Positions 37,507-46,903 of a DNA stretch of 64,000 nt are shown piece by piece. The position numbers and the translations under genes are program-made. This DNA comes from Candidatus Eisenbergiella intestinipullorum. Its GTDB lineage: Bacteria > Bacillota > Clostridia > Lachnospirales > Lachnospiraceae. How positions within the stretch are numbered: position 1 is the first letter of the stretch; every line of letters starts with the position of its first letter. Location of the stretch: assembly GCA_019119815.1 (NCBI GenBank), contig DWWH01000062.1, positions 20,974 through 84,973 of the forward strand. Reading direction: 5' to 3'. The notes under the pieces are model-generated. The model made no database searches and was not told the DNA's origin. It worked only from the letters and a program-made list of their open reading frames with translations.

Positions 37507-37642
37507 GAATGCTCTCCTTATCTTTGATGCGGATCTCTTTTCGTCCGCCGGAAGGGCCGGCGGACGGAAAGGATTCCTGGTTTATTGTACACGATTTTTG
37601 GCGGAATGGCCAGCTGCAGTTCAGGCAGCCGTTGGATTTCTG

Positions 37643-37781
37643 TTACAGCTCAGCCTTTGGCAGAGCTGATATGTAACAGCATCCGGCCATTCCAAGCGCT
37701 TCGCGCCAGGCCGGATGCTTCCAGCCGGTCTGTTTTCGTACGGTCTGCGCGGGGAATGCGCAGACCTGGCTGAGTAGTAAC
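37643..37781. mobile_element. 139-bp MITE-like element, copy 1, with 8-bp target duplication
   Basis: Ends GTTACAGCTCAGCC and GGCTGAGTAGTAAC are inverted repeats (12 of 14). The eight bases GGATTTCT lie directly before (37635-37642) and directly after (37782-37789), an exact target-site duplication. Inside are three hairpins: the left-end GTTACAGCTC arm, CATCCGGCC/GGCCGGATG, and GTCTGCGC/GCGCAGAC. No coding potential. A near-identical copy lies inverted at 63863-63997. The rest of the gap between DUF5721 and degV is ordinary leader sequence. Confidence 0.85.
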
Positions 37782-37802
37782 GGATTTCTTTCGGAAACTA
37801 TC

Positions 37803-37832
37803 TTTACAAGATATGAATATCGGTGTTATTAT
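37803..37832 (+). promoter_or_regulatory. promoter of degV
   Basis: TTTACA (37803-37808), 18 bp, TATTAT (37827-37832), just after the mobile-like element. Confidence 0.55.
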
Positions 37833-37886
37833 ATGTGGTAATGAAAACCACATACTCAAGTGATGAAAATCGGAGGATATCATAAT

Positions 37887-38732
37887 ATGAGCTATAAGAT
37901 CGTTGTGGACAGCTGCTGTGAACTGCCGAAGGAGCTTCAGGAGGACAGCCGCTTTGAACGGGTTCCCCTGGGGCTTGAGGTGGGAGACTGGCGGATCCTG
38001 GACGATGAGAAATTTGATCAGAAGGAATTTTTGAGAAAGGTGGCGGAGTGCCCGATCTGTCCCAGGTCCTCCTGCCCTTCTCCGGAGCGCTACCGGACCA
38101 GCTATGAGGGAGAGGCGGAGCATGTCTATGTGGTCACCCTTTCCGCAAACCTGAGCGGCAGCCATAACAGCGCCCTGCTCGGGAAGAATCTGTTCGAGGA
38201 AAAATACGGCAGGGATGCGAAGAAGATCCATGTGGTGGATTCCAGATCGGCTTCCTGCGGGGAGACACAGATCGCGCTGAAGGCCATGCAGCTGGAGGAG
38301 CAGGGGCTTGCCTTTGAGGAAATCGTGCAGAAGCTGGAAGCCTTCCGGGATGAGATGAATACCTACTTCGTCCTGAACAATCTGGAGACGCTGAGAAAGA
38401 ACGGAAGGCTTTCCGGCGTGAAGGCGCTGGTGGCCTCCACCCTGAACATCAAGCCGGTCATGGGAGCCACGCCGGAAGGAACCATCATCCAGCGCGGACA
38501 GGCTGTGGGGCTGAAGAAGGCTCTCATCCGGATGGCGGGGCTTGTGGCGGATGAGATTAAGGATCCGCAGGACAAGTATCTGAGGATCTCCCACTGCAAC
38601 AATCCGGAAAAGGCGGAATGGGTCAGGGATATGATCATGGAACGGGTATCCTTTGCCGGCTCGCAGATTTTGGATACCGCCGGCATCAGCAGCATGTATG
38701 CCAATGACGGCGGCATCATTATTGCGGTCTGA
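37887..38732 (+). CDS. DegV-family fatty-acid-binding protein
   Basis: About 281 residues from ATG 37887 with GGAGG 11 bases ahead. YKIVVDSCCELP at the start, VVTLSANLSGSHNSA in the middle and DSRSASCG are DegV/FakB motifs. FakB-type members bind a fatty acid for phosphorylation by FakA. No fakA is nearby. The 3' end overlaps the convergent comEC by 14 bp. Confidence 0.9.
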   Translation: MSYKIVVDSCCELPKELQEDSRFERVPLGLEVGDWRILDDEKFDQKEFLRKVAECPICPRSSCPSPERYRTSYEGEAEHVYVVTLSANLSGSHNSALLGKNLFEEKYGRDAKKIHVVDSRSASCGETQIALKAMQLEEQGLAFEEIVQKLEAFRDEMNTYFVLNNLETLRKNGRLSGVKALVASTLNIKPVMGATPEGTIIQRGQAVGLKKALIRMAGLVADEIKDPQDKYLRISHCNNPEKAEWVRDMIMERVSFAGSQILDTAGISSMYANDGGIIIAV

Positions 38733-41178
38733 GAAAGGTTTCGACTGTCACTCTTCCGCCCTTTTCGCGGACGGTGATCGCGCCGCATTCTGCTGTGACA
38801 AAGACGGGAACGTCCGCTTCCCGGAAGCGGGAGAGCACTTCCGGATGGGGATGACCATAAGAGTTGTCCCTTCCGCAGGAGATCAGGGCGGCCCGGGGCG
38901 ATACCGCTTCCAGAAATTCCTGAGAGGTGGAGGTATCTGAGCCGTGATGTGCGGTTTTCAGGATCGTGCAGCCTCCCGCCAGCTCCGGCCAGGCGGCCAG
39001 CATCTGCTTCTCCCCGGCGGCTGTGACGTCTCCGGTAAGGAGCATGGAAAAGATCTCCGGCGAAGCGCTGCTGCCGGAGCTTTTTTCTGCCGGAGCGGAT
39101 TTCCCTTCCGCAAGGTGGGAGAAGCGAAGAACCAGGGAAGAGGCGTTCCGGTCGGAAGAAGCCGGAGAGGACGGACTGTCTGACAGGACAGAAGAAGGCT
39201 CCTTTTCAGAGAGCGGGTAAAGCGCCCGAAACAGGCTGCTGCCGCGGCGGATCTCGTCACCGGCTTTCATCCGGTATACGGGAACGCCGTTTTTTTCTGC
39301 GGATTGAAGAAGGCCGGCGCGCATCTCATCCTGCGGCGCGGCGGCGGAAAGGACCAGTCCCCCGATGGAAATGCCTCCTTCGCCCGCCCAGTCCAGAAGC
39401 GTTGTGACGGCATTGGTGTGATCGGCATCGCAGTGGCTGATGAAAATGAGCTCCAGGCGGTTTACGCCCTGATGCTTCAGAAAGGGGATCACCTGCCAGG
39501 TTCCGGCCTGCAGTTTTGAGGTGCTTCCGCCGTCGCACAGATAATGCCTGCCCTCCTGCGTACGGATATAGATACAGTCCCCCTGCCCGATGTCCAGCAT
39601 CGTGACCCGGGTTTCCGAAGGCTTTCCCAGAACGAAAAGAAAACAGAGAAAGGCGCAGGATGCGTAGCCGCCGATACGCGGGAGCCGTTTCGCGGAAAGG
39701 AACAGGACGAATAGCCCGGCGTAAAAGAGCAGGATTTGCCACAGCTGCGGCGCGCCGGGGCGGAACATGCCGGCACCGCCCATAGAGCCGGCCCGGCACA
39801 GGGCCTCATAGAGAAAAAGGATGCCTTTTACGGGAAGGACGGCGGGGGAGAGAAGGAAAAGCCATTCCTCTCCGGCAAAAAGCAGCAGGCTTCCTGAAAC
39901 GGCCAGAAGGATGCAGCCGCCCAGAAGCACGCTCATGAGGGGAATGACAGCCAGATTGACGAGTACGGAAAGGATGTTCCATTCATAGAAGGAAGAGAGC
40001 ACCAGCGGAAGGGTGACCATGCTGACGCAGAAGCTGGAGCGAAAACCGGAGCAGACTGCGGCAGAAAGCCGCTGCCTGCGCGTCCGGGGGAGTCTTTCCC
40101 GAAAACGCCTGACATTGCCAGCACCCTTTTGGATCAGTAACCAGTCCCGGAAGGGAAGCATGCGGGAAAAGGCGGGAACGGCAAGAGAGGCGGCAAGAGC
40201 GGCCGTGAAGGAAAGCTGAAAGCCGGTATCGTCGATCCGGGCCGGATTTTCCGCCAGAAGAAGGGCGGCGGCAACAGCCAGAGCCGTGGCGGTATCGTAG
40301 GTACGGCCCAGAAGGCGGGCGGACAGGGACAGGGCGAACATGATTCCGGCCCGCATGGAGGAGGCGGAAAAGCCGGTCATGAAAAGAAAGGAAAGGAGAA
40401 AGAGGGCGGATATGAGACAGGCGGGAAGCTTTCCGTCAAAGGACCTTCTGCCGGAATGTCTTCCGAAGCGTTTTCCGTACAATCCCGCCCGCAGGAAGAG
40501 CCGGGAAAGAAGGCTGTACACCCCGGTCCCGAGGATGGAGATGTGCAGGCCGCTGATGGCCACCACATGGGAGATCCCCGCCGCCTGGTACAGGGCTTTG
40601 ATCTCCTGGTCCATGCCCTTTTTCTCCCCCAGGAGCATGGCCCTCATCACGGAGGCATCCTCCGGAGAAAGCAGGGCGTCCAGCACGCTCCCCATGCGGG
40701 ACTTTAACTGCCAGAGAGCCTGGCGGTAGCGGGAATAGTTCCGGCCGGAACCGGTGACGGAAGCGTTTCGCAGCTCGAAGGCATAGCCCTGCCTGTTATA
40801 ATATTTCTTTGCATCGAATTCGCCCGGATTAGAGGCTTCGCGGAAATGGCTGACTTTTCCCTCGCAGCGGATGCGGCTGCCGATTCTGGGAAGGGAAGAG
40901 GATTCTGAGAGCCTGCAGATGATCTGCAGGGAAAGAGGAGAGCCTTCGTCCCGGGAAAGGGAAGAGGCTTCAGAAGCAGCATCTGAAAGATAGACGAGGC
41001 GGACCGGGTCTCCGGTTTGGGTATCCGTATAACAAATCAGATCGGATACGGTCCCCGTATATGCGGCCTGCTGTCCGTCCGCCCGGTCGGGCTCCAAAAC
41101 GGGCAGCGGCCGCAGGAGAGTGAGGAGCCGGACCGCGGCCACAAAGGCGAGGGATGCTGCGGCCAGGGGTCTTCTCAT
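38719..41178 (-). CDS. comEC: ComEC/Rec2 DNA uptake channel
   Basis: 819 residues, full length. N-terminal membrane part with an OB-like external region, the competence core (AISGLHISILGTGVYSL, DTGFQLSFTAALAAS), and a C-terminal metallo-beta-lactamase domain (LDIGQGDCIYI, ISHCDADHTNA, TAHHGSDTSTS). It carries single-stranded DNA through the membrane, with a possible nuclease role for the lactamase fold. Last gene of a run starting at comEA; overlaps the GerMN gene by four bases. Confidence 0.94.
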   Translation of the reverse strand: MRRPLAAASLAFVAAVRLLTLLRPLPVLEPDRADGQQAAYTGTVSDLICYTDTQTGDPVRLVYLSDAASEASSLSRDEGSPLSLQIICRLSESSSLPRIGSRIRCEGKVSHFREASNPGEFDAKKYYNRQGYAFELRNASVTGSGRNYSRYRQALWQLKSRMGSVLDALLSPEDASVMRAMLLGEKKGMDQEIKALYQAAGISHVVAISGLHISILGTGVYSLLSRLFLRAGLYGKRFGRHSGRRSFDGKLPACLISALFLLSFLFMTGFSASSMRAGIMFALSLSARLLGRTYDTATALAVAAALLLAENPARIDDTGFQLSFTAALAASLAVPAFSRMLPFRDWLLIQKGAGNVRRFRERLPRTRRQRLSAAVCSGFRSSFCVSMVTLPLVLSSFYEWNILSVLVNLAVIPLMSVLLGGCILLAVSGSLLLFAGEEWLFLLSPAVLPVKGILFLYEALCRAGSMGGAGMFRPGAPQLWQILLFYAGLFVLFLSAKRLPRIGGYASCAFLCFLFVLGKPSETRVTMLDIGQGDCIYIRTQEGRHYLCDGGSTSKLQAGTWQVIPFLKHQGVNRLELIFISHCDADHTNAVTTLLDWAGEGGISIGGLVLSAAAPQDEMRAGLLQSAEKNGVPVYRMKAGDEIRRGSSLFRALYPLSEKEPSSVLSDSPSSPASSDRNASSLVLRFSHLAEGKSAPAEKSSGSSASPEIFSMLLTGDVTAAGEKQMLAAWPELAGGCTILKTAHHGSDTSTSQEFLEAVSPRAALISCGRDNSYGHPHPEVLSRFREADVPVFVTAECGAITVREKGGRVTVETFLRPQ

Positions 41179-42158
41179 TGCGTTCCCTCCTCTGTCTGCG
41201 TTTCGGTCTCCATCTGCGTCTCCGAAGGCGTCTTGGCGATCAGATCCAGATTCCTTTCATAAAGGTTTGCCAGATTGAAGGTTTCCCGGAAGATCAGATC
41301 CGTCTGACCGTTGATGGAAAGCTGTACCTTATTGACGCTGGTGAGCTCCACCAGAGAATTCGTGATGGAATAGATGACGACCTCCGGCGTCACATTATAA
41401 ATCTGGGTCAGGAAGGTTTCATCGAGGTTGACATAACAGATACCGTCCCGCACCGTTACGCCCAGGACCTTGGTAGCAGGATTGACGGTGGGAAAGACCT
41501 GATCCGTATCGGGCCCCTTCACCAGGCAGTCCATCACCAGCCGTTCCACAGAAATATTGCTGTTGTATTCCAGCGTCCTGGTGGTCGGCACCAGCCTGTC
41601 TCCGGCTTCATTTGCAAAATAAAGGGTCAGCGTCACCATTTCATAGGGATTGATCGCGTCTCCCGCATTGTCGATAAAGGTATCCGCCGTCATCGGTCCC
41701 ACCGCCGCTCCGGAGGCATCCGTCAGGCTTTCTCCATCCACCGTCATCAGCACATGGTTGACGCCGTCCGTCTGGATGAGCGTCCGCACCAGGGAAGCGC
41801 GCACCAGCACCTCGGTGGTGGCCGGAAGCTTCCGGTAATCTCCATTCACGTCGATGTTCAGCTGGCCTTCATCCAGCAGATAGCCGTTGATCTGAAAGGC
41901 GCTTCCTGCGGCCGCCTTCAGGGAAACATTCTCCGGTGCCGCCTGCAGGGCGGACAGAAGCGCGCTGATCTGTTCATCCTGCGTCAGCGCCTCATCCAGA
42001 TAAATGGTTTCGGAGGAAATCGAGGTTTCCTCCCTGTTCAGATAATAAACCTGCCAGGCCCGCCCGCTTTCCGCCTCGTCTGCGGCGCCGCAGCCGCAGA
42101 GGAAGAGAAGAAAGAGGGTCAGAAAGGCCAGGAAGGCAGCTTTCTTTTTATTTGTCAT
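41175..42158 (-). CDS. GerMN-domain lipoprotein
   Basis: 327 residues. The lipoprotein signal (FLTLFLLFLCGCG) places it on the outer face of the membrane. Two GerMN-type repeats (about 40-160 and 185-300), as in GerM and LpqB-like proteins. In other Firmicutes such proteins are linked with walRK-like kinases or with sporulation. ATGA overlap with comEC and the upstream kinase suggest one transcript. Confidence 0.85.
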   Translation of the reverse strand: MTNKKKAAFLAFLTLFLLFLCGCGAADEAESGRAWQVYYLNREETSISSETIYLDEALTQDEQISALLSALQAAPENVSLKAAAGSAFQINGYLLDEGQLNIDVNGDYRKLPATTEVLVRASLVRTLIQTDGVNHVLMTVDGESLTDASGAAVGPMTADTFIDNAGDAINPYEMVTLTLYFANEAGDRLVPTTRTLEYNSNISVERLVMDCLVKGPDTDQVFPTVNPATKVLGVTVRDGICYVNLDETFLTQIYNVTPEVVIYSITNSLVELTSVNKVQLSINGQTDLIFRETFNLANLYERNLDLIAKTPSETQMETETQTEEGTQ

Positions 42159-42206
42159 AAGCTCTCCTGCCTTTTTTTCATGAAAGAAAGTCCATAAGAG
42201 GAACCT

Positions 42207-43694
42207 TCAGACCTGCCGGACATAGGTGAGCGGTATTTTTACCGTGAAGCAGGTACCCTCGCCTTCTACGCTGCTGACCCGGATGGAGCCGCGGTGCAGA
42301 AGGACGGCGTTTCGTGTGATCGCAAGGCCAAGCCCCGTTCCGCCGATCTCCCGGGAGTGGGATTTGTCCACGCGGTAGAAGCGCTCAAAGATATGGTCGT
42401 AGTCTGCTTCCGGGATACCGATCCCGGAGTCTGAGATCTCCACCGTGAAAAACTGGTGGTCCGCGTCCAGGAGTACCTTCACCCAGCCGTGTTCCTTATT
42501 GTATTTGATGGCGTTCTCCACCAGATTGGTGAAGGCCTGTGTGATCTTTACCTCATCCACCTCTGCGGTCACGGGCCGGATGCTCTCAAATACCACTTCC
42601 ACATCCCGCGTCCGTGCGATGGGGCGCAGGCGCTTGAGCACCAGCTCGATCAGCTCGTTGATGTCCACCGCTTCGATGGTAAGCTGCGCCGCGGTCTTAT
42701 CCATTTTGACAAGGGAGAGAAGATCATTGATGATCTTGTTCTCGCGGTCGATTTCCGCGCCGATGTCCTGCATGAATTCCTGATACAGCTCGATGGGAGC
42801 ATCCTCCATCTGCATCAGGGAATCCGCCAGCACCTTCATGGAGGTGAGAGGGGTTTTTAACTCATGGGAGACGTTTGCGACGAATTCCTGTCTGGAGTCG
42901 TCGATGACCTTCATCTGGCCGAGAAGCTGGTTGAAGGCGTCCACGATCTGCTCCGTTTCCCGGTAGTCCTTCACGCAGACCGGTTCGTCGGTAAAGCCGT
43001 CCTTGATCTCATTGATGGCCTGTGTGACCCGGTTGAAGGGTCGGATCAGGATATAGGAAAGCCCGATGGCGATGCCGAAGATGCAGATGACCATCACGAT
43101 CTCGATGATGAGGGCGTTCCTGTTCATGATCTCCATGGTGGTGCGGATGCTTTCTGTGGAAACGCTCGCCAGCAGCACGCCCTGTACGGTCGCAGCGGAA
43201 GCCTGCGCCGTATCTGCGGAGGCGTTCGCGCTGGAGACGGAATCCATGATCGGGATCGTCATCTCGATATAACCGCCCTTGCGCTCATAATTCGTCGTAT
43301 TCACACCCTTGAAGCAGCGGATCACCTCTTCGGAGATGATGGTCTTTCCCTCGCTGATCCCATAGGTATCCTTTACCACGTGGAAACTGTTGTTGATGAT
43401 GAGCACGCGCCCGTCATAAAGAGTGGATATCTGCTCCAACTCCGCGTTGATCGCCGCGTTGGAGGTATCCTGAAGATAGTTGTTCGCCAGAAGATGGTTG
43501 GCAATGATCGTAAACTGCGACTGCGTGTCGGAAATACGCAGGGAAACCGCCCGCTCTTCATAGCTTTGAAGAATGCCGATGCGCATCACGAAGCTGGGGA
43601 GGATCCCCATCGCCAGCATCAGCAGAAAGATGTAGGTCTTTACGCTCCGCAGAGCGGGAATTTTTGAAAGCAGCGCTTTCAGCCTCTCATGCAT
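42207..43694 (-). CDS. sensor histidine kinase, WalK/PhoR-like
   Basis: About 495 residues from ATG 43694 behind GGGAGG. Helix near 18-35, external sensor (about 40-190), helix near 195-215 and HAMP. HisKA: FVANVSHELKTPLTSMKV, phospho-acceptor His. ATPase: N box NLVENAIKYN, DSGIGIPE and GTGLGLAITRN. Lies 81 bp after its response regulator. Signal unknown. Confidence 0.92.
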   Translation of the reverse strand: MHERLKALLSKIPALRSVKTYIFLLMLAMGILPSFVMRIGILQSYEERAVSLRISDTQSQFTIIANHLLANNYLQDTSNAAINAELEQISTLYDGRVLIINNSFHVVKDTYGISEGKTIISEEVIRCFKGVNTTNYERKGGYIEMTIPIMDSVSSANASADTAQASAATVQGVLLASVSTESIRTTMEIMNRNALIIEIVMVICIFGIAIGLSYILIRPFNRVTQAINEIKDGFTDEPVCVKDYRETEQIVDAFNQLLGQMKVIDDSRQEFVANVSHELKTPLTSMKVLADSLMQMEDAPIELYQEFMQDIGAEIDRENKIINDLLSLVKMDKTAAQLTIEAVDINELIELVLKRLRPIARTRDVEVVFESIRPVTAEVDEVKITQAFTNLVENAIKYNKEHGWVKVLLDADHQFFTVEISDSGIGIPEADYDHIFERFYRVDKSHSREIGGTGLGLAITRNAVLLHRGSIRVSSVEGEGTCFTVKIPLTYVRQV

Positions 43695-43775
43695 GGTTCC
43701 TCCCATTCCGGAGCGTCATCCGCCCTCCTCTCTGGCAGCACCCTGTCCAGATGCCGCCGGAGAGACATCTGAAAG

Positions 43776-44465
43776 TCAGTTCCTGAAAAAATATCCAACG
43801 CCCCACTTGGTATGCACGTATCTGGGCTCGCTGGGATTGCTTTCGATCTTCTCCCGGAGGCGGCGGATGTGCACGTCAACAGTACGCACGTCGCCCGGAT
43901 AATCGTTTCCCCATACCAGCTTCAGCAGGTTTTCCCGGCTGTAGACCTTGTTGGGATTCAGAGCGAGAAGCTCGAGCAGGTCGAATTCTCTGGCGGTCAG
44001 GTTCACTTCTCTTCCAGCGATATACACCCGCCTGCTGTCGCAGTCCAGCTTCAGGTCCCCGTTTACCACGGTCCTGGAGCCTGCCGCTTCCCTGTCCCGG
44101 CCGGACGTCCTGCGCATGATCGCCTTGATCCTGGCCTTTACCTCCAGGATGTTGAAGGGCTTTGTGATATAATCGTCGGCGCCGTATTCCAGCCCCATGA
44201 TCTTATCCATGTCATTATCCTTCGCCGTCAGCATGATGATGGGCACGTTGGAAAATTCCCGGATCTGCTGACAGACCTCAAGCCCGGTCAGCTTCGGAAG
44301 CATGATGTCCAGCAGGATGATGTCAAAATCCGCATTTTTTACCGCTTCCAGCGCCTCTTCTCCGTCATAGGCACAGGTAACCTCCATGCCTTCCTGCTCC
44401 AGACTGAACCGGATTCCCTTCACGATCAGTTTTTCGTCGTCCACAACCAGGACCTTCTTAGCCAT
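43776..44465 (-). CDS. response regulator, OmpR/PhoB class
   Basis: About 229 residues from ATG 44465, AGAGGAG ahead. Receiver domain with DD (8-9), the phospho-Asp in DIILLDIMLPKLTG (about residue 52), Thr/Lys at 80-102, and a winged-helix DNA-binding domain (TVDVHIRRLREKIE...VGYFF). Partner of the kinase next to it; strongly WalR/YycF-like in sequence. Confidence 0.93.
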   Translation of the reverse strand: MAKKVLVVDDEKLIVKGIRFSLEQEGMEVTCAYDGEEALEAVKNADFDIILLDIMLPKLTGLEVCQQIREFSNVPIIMLTAKDNDMDKIMGLEYGADDYITKPFNILEVKARIKAIMRRTSGRDREAAGSRTVVNGDLKLDCDSRRVYIAGREVNLTAREFDLLELLALNPNKVYSRENLLKLVWGNDYPGDVRTVDVHIRRLREKIESNPSEPRYVHTKWGVGYFFRN

Positions 44466-44509
44466 ATCTCCTCTTTCCATGCCGCTTCGGCGGCATTTAA
44501 AAATATCGG

Positions 44510-45142
44510 TCAGACGGTGATCTTATCCTTCAGCTTCTCAAAACTGCCTTCCTTGATCCCGCTCACCTTCATAATATCCTCGATCGTCTGAAAGCTTCCC
44601 TGCTCCTGACGGTAGGCGAGGATGGCCTCCGCCCTGGTCTGCCCGATGCCGGGCAGCGTCATCAGCTCCTGGAGGGAAGCGGTATTAATGTTCACAGTCT
44701 GCGCTGTCTGCCCCTCCGCAGAAGAAGCGGCGGAGGACAGCCCATAAGAGGCGCCCTGGGAAGAAAGCCCGCCTGCCTCTTCGGCGGTGGGCACCATGAC
44801 CTGCAGGCCGTCGGACAGAAGTGCCGCCTGGTTCAGAAAGCTTTCTGCCGCGTCTTTGCTCAGCCCGCCCGCCGCTTCCACCGCGTCGCACACGCGGCTT
44901 CCCTCCGGAAGGGTATAGACTCCGGGCCGGTTTACCGCCCCGCAGACATGCACCACCCAGACCGCTGGCGTTTCCGGTTCGGAAGCGGCCTGCGGCCCGC
45001 TTTCTTCCTGCACGGCGCTCTGCGTTTCGGCCGCATAAGGCAGCTCCACGATCTCATCGCGGCCGCAGCCGCAGAGTGAGAATAATAAAAGAAATGCCAG
45101 TACCATGACAGGTACCGGAATCCATCTGCAACAATATGACAT
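44510..45142 (-). CDS. comEA: ComEA-type DNA-binding lipoprotein
   Basis: About 210 residues from ATG 45142 (MSYCCRW), behind AAAGGAG. Lipobox LFSLCGCG near residue 25, a SLBB/soluble domain (VHVCGAVNRPGVYTLPEGSRV), and the helix-hairpin-helix pair at the C-terminus (VNINTASLQELMTLPGIGQTRAEAILAYR). ComEA binds double-stranded DNA at the surface in transformation. First gene of the run down to comEC. Confidence 0.92.
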   Translation of the reverse strand: MSYCCRWIPVPVMVLAFLLLFSLCGCGRDEIVELPYAAETQSAVQEESGPQAASEPETPAVWVVHVCGAVNRPGVYTLPEGSRVCDAVEAAGGLSKDAAESFLNQAALLSDGLQVMVPTAEEAGGLSSQGASYGLSSAASSAEGQTAQTVNINTASLQELMTLPGIGQTRAEAILAYRQEQGSFQTIEDIMKVSGIKEGSFEKLKDKITV

Positions 45143-45197
45143 TTTTACTCCTTTCCGCATCCTGTGCGAAAAGGCCCCCGTATGCCGCTGCATTCTC

Positions 45198-45226
45198 ATT
45201 GTAATAGAAAAAAAAGGGTTTGACAA
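45198..45226 (-). promoter_or_regulatory. promoter of the comEA-comEC run
   Basis: On the minus strand TTGTCA (45226-45221), 17 bp, TACAAT (45203-45198). No strong terminator was seen between comEA and comEC. Confidence 0.7.
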
Positions 45227-45385
45227 GATGTTTCTTCCCGTGATACAGACAAAAATAGAAGACAGAAATTTCCGAAAACAGTGAACCATTCTGCCGCTGT
45301 CCGCCTCTTATAGACAGGTGCACCAAAAAGAACGGCCGAAGGGGCCGGAAACAGAAGGCTGCGGGAGCGGCAAAAGGAGAAACCC

Positions 45386-45961
45386 TTGAACGAAATGGAA
45401 ATGGTAAGACAACTGCAGGCGGGAAGCCGGATGGCCTTTGAGCAGATCTATGAACGGTATTACGCGCAGGCCTACCGCACGGCGGTCTTTATGACCGGAA
45501 GCCGGACGGATGCGGAGGATGTGGTGCAGGAAACCTTTGTACAGGTATATCTGCATGCGGACAGCCTGAAGGAGCCGGCGGGCTTTAAGAGCTGGTTTTA
45601 CCGGATCCTGACCCGCCTCGCATGGAAATGTGCCCGGAGCGGACGGCGCGAGATCCCGGATGAGGACATCACGGTGCGCGCCGACGGAGAGGATACGGGC
45701 GACGGCCTGTCGCAGCTTCTGGGAAAGGAAGAGAAGGAAAGGATCCGCAGAGCCGTGGAAAGCCTGGATGAAAAGCACCGGAGCATCGTGGTGCTCTATT
45801 ATTTCAATGACTTTACCACGTCGGAGATCGCAAGGATCACGGGCTGCCTGGAAGGGACGGTCAAGTCAAGGCTGTATGCGGCCAGAAAGAAGCTGGAAAA
45901 GAGCCTTTCGGAGGAAACGGGCAGAAGAAGGACGTTCCGGGCCATATCCCATGCGGACTGA
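45386..45961 (+). CDS. ECF-type RNA polymerase sigma factor
   Basis: 191 residues; TTG start at 45386 behind AAAAGGAGA. Region 2 (AFEQIYERYYAQAYRTAVFMTGSRTDAEDVVQETFVQVY) and region 4 (SLDEKHRSIVVLYYFNDFTTSEIARITGCLEGTVKSRLYAARKKL) are complete. ECF sigma of the SigV/SigM sort. The gene that follows looks like its membrane anti-sigma. Confidence 0.9.
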   Translation: MNEMEMVRQLQAGSRMAFEQIYERYYAQAYRTAVFMTGSRTDAEDVVQETFVQVYLHADSLKEPAGFKSWFYRILTRLAWKCARSGRREIPDEDITVRADGEDTGDGLSQLLGKEEKERIRRAVESLDEKHRSIVVLYYFNDFTTSEIARITGCLEGTVKSRLYAARKKLEKSLSEETGRRRTFRAISHAD

Positions 45962-46005
45962 AGACGCGGGAGACGGACAGGAGCATAGGACCGGCATGGA
46001 GGCGG

Positions 46006-46800
46006 ATGGCAGAGATGAGAAGAGCGGATGAAAAAATGAAGGAATGGTTCCGGGAGGAAGCGGATAGGATCCCGGTTCCTGCGGACATGAAGACACAGAT
46101 CGACAGGCGCATCAAGGATGCGGAAAGGAGTAGGAGAATGAAACGATTCAGCATGAAAAAAGTGGTCCTGGCAGCTGCGGCCGTGGCGCTGCTCGGGTCC
46201 GTGACCGCAGCTGCGGCCGGACGGCTGGCTTATAAGGCAAGCCATTCCAGCATGGCCGATCAGGTGACGGATTACTCCGCCCTTGCGGGCGTTGAAGAAG
46301 AGGTGGGCTTTGCTTTTCCCGCCCCGGAAACGTTTTCAAACGGCTTCCGGTTCGCTTATGCGGTCCCGGTAGACAGCAGTGACTATGATGAAGAAGGAAA
46401 TGTGGTCTCCAGCTACAAAGCGGTGGATCTGAACTATACCGACGGCACGCAGGAGGTCACCTTTATGATCAGCCCGGGCAGCTCCTCAGAGGAGGAGGGC
46501 AGGGCGCCCGGCAGCACGCCTGTCTGGTCCGGCGAGAAGGAGGGCATCAGCCTGACCGTCACCAGGACGGTACACCGCTTTGTTCCCCCCGACTATGAAC
46601 TGACGGAGGAAGACAGAAAGGCCCAGGAGGACGGCAGCGTAGTCTTCTCCTACGGGAGTGAAGCGGTGGAGGAAATGGTCAGCTATGACTGCACGTTTGA
46701 AAAGGACGGCTTAAGCTACTGCGTTCTGGGCTTTGACCTGACGATGGAGCCGGAGGAGTTGGCCGGAATGGCGGCCGAGCTGGCGACGGCGGGAGAATAA
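46006..46800 (+). CDS. likely membrane anti-sigma factor
   Basis: 264 residues. A charged cytoplasmic N-terminus (EKMKEWFREEADRIPVPADM), one membrane helix (MKKVVLAAAAVALLGSVTAAAAG, about residues 48-70) and an external domain. This layout, and position 44 bp after an ECF sigma gene, resembles DUF4179-type anti-sigma factors. No zinc-binding HxxxCxxC motif is seen. Function is inferred from layout and context. Confidence 0.75.
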   Translation: MAEMRRADEKMKEWFREEADRIPVPADMKTQIDRRIKDAERSRRMKRFSMKKVVLAAAAVALLGSVTAAAAGRLAYKASHSSMADQVTDYSALAGVEEEVGFAFPAPETFSNGFRFAYAVPVDSSDYDEEGNVVSSYKAVDLNYTDGTQEVTFMISPGSSSEEEGRAPGSTPVWSGEKEGISLTVTRTVHRFVPPDYELTEEDRKAQEDGSVVFSYGSEAVEEMVSYDCTFEKDGLSYCVLGFDLTMEPEELAGMAAELATAGE

Positions 46801-46862
46801 GCGAAAAAACGTACGCAGAACAGACTGACAGAAAAGAAACCGGAAAACAGACAGCCGGACAG

Positions 46863-46902
46863 GAGCCGCTGCGGAATGGGGAAAACCGTTCCGCAGCGGC
46901 TC
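46863..46902 (+). terminator. terminator of the sigma/anti-sigma unit
   Basis: GAGCCGCTGCGGAA (46863-46876) pairs perfectly with TTCCGCAGCGGCTC (46889-46902), followed by TTCTC. Confidence 0.75.
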
Positions 46903-46903
46903 T

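Noticed and set aside
37585..37773. Small plus-strand frame over the mobile-like element
   Set aside because: No start signals, and the product is defined by the element's hairpins.
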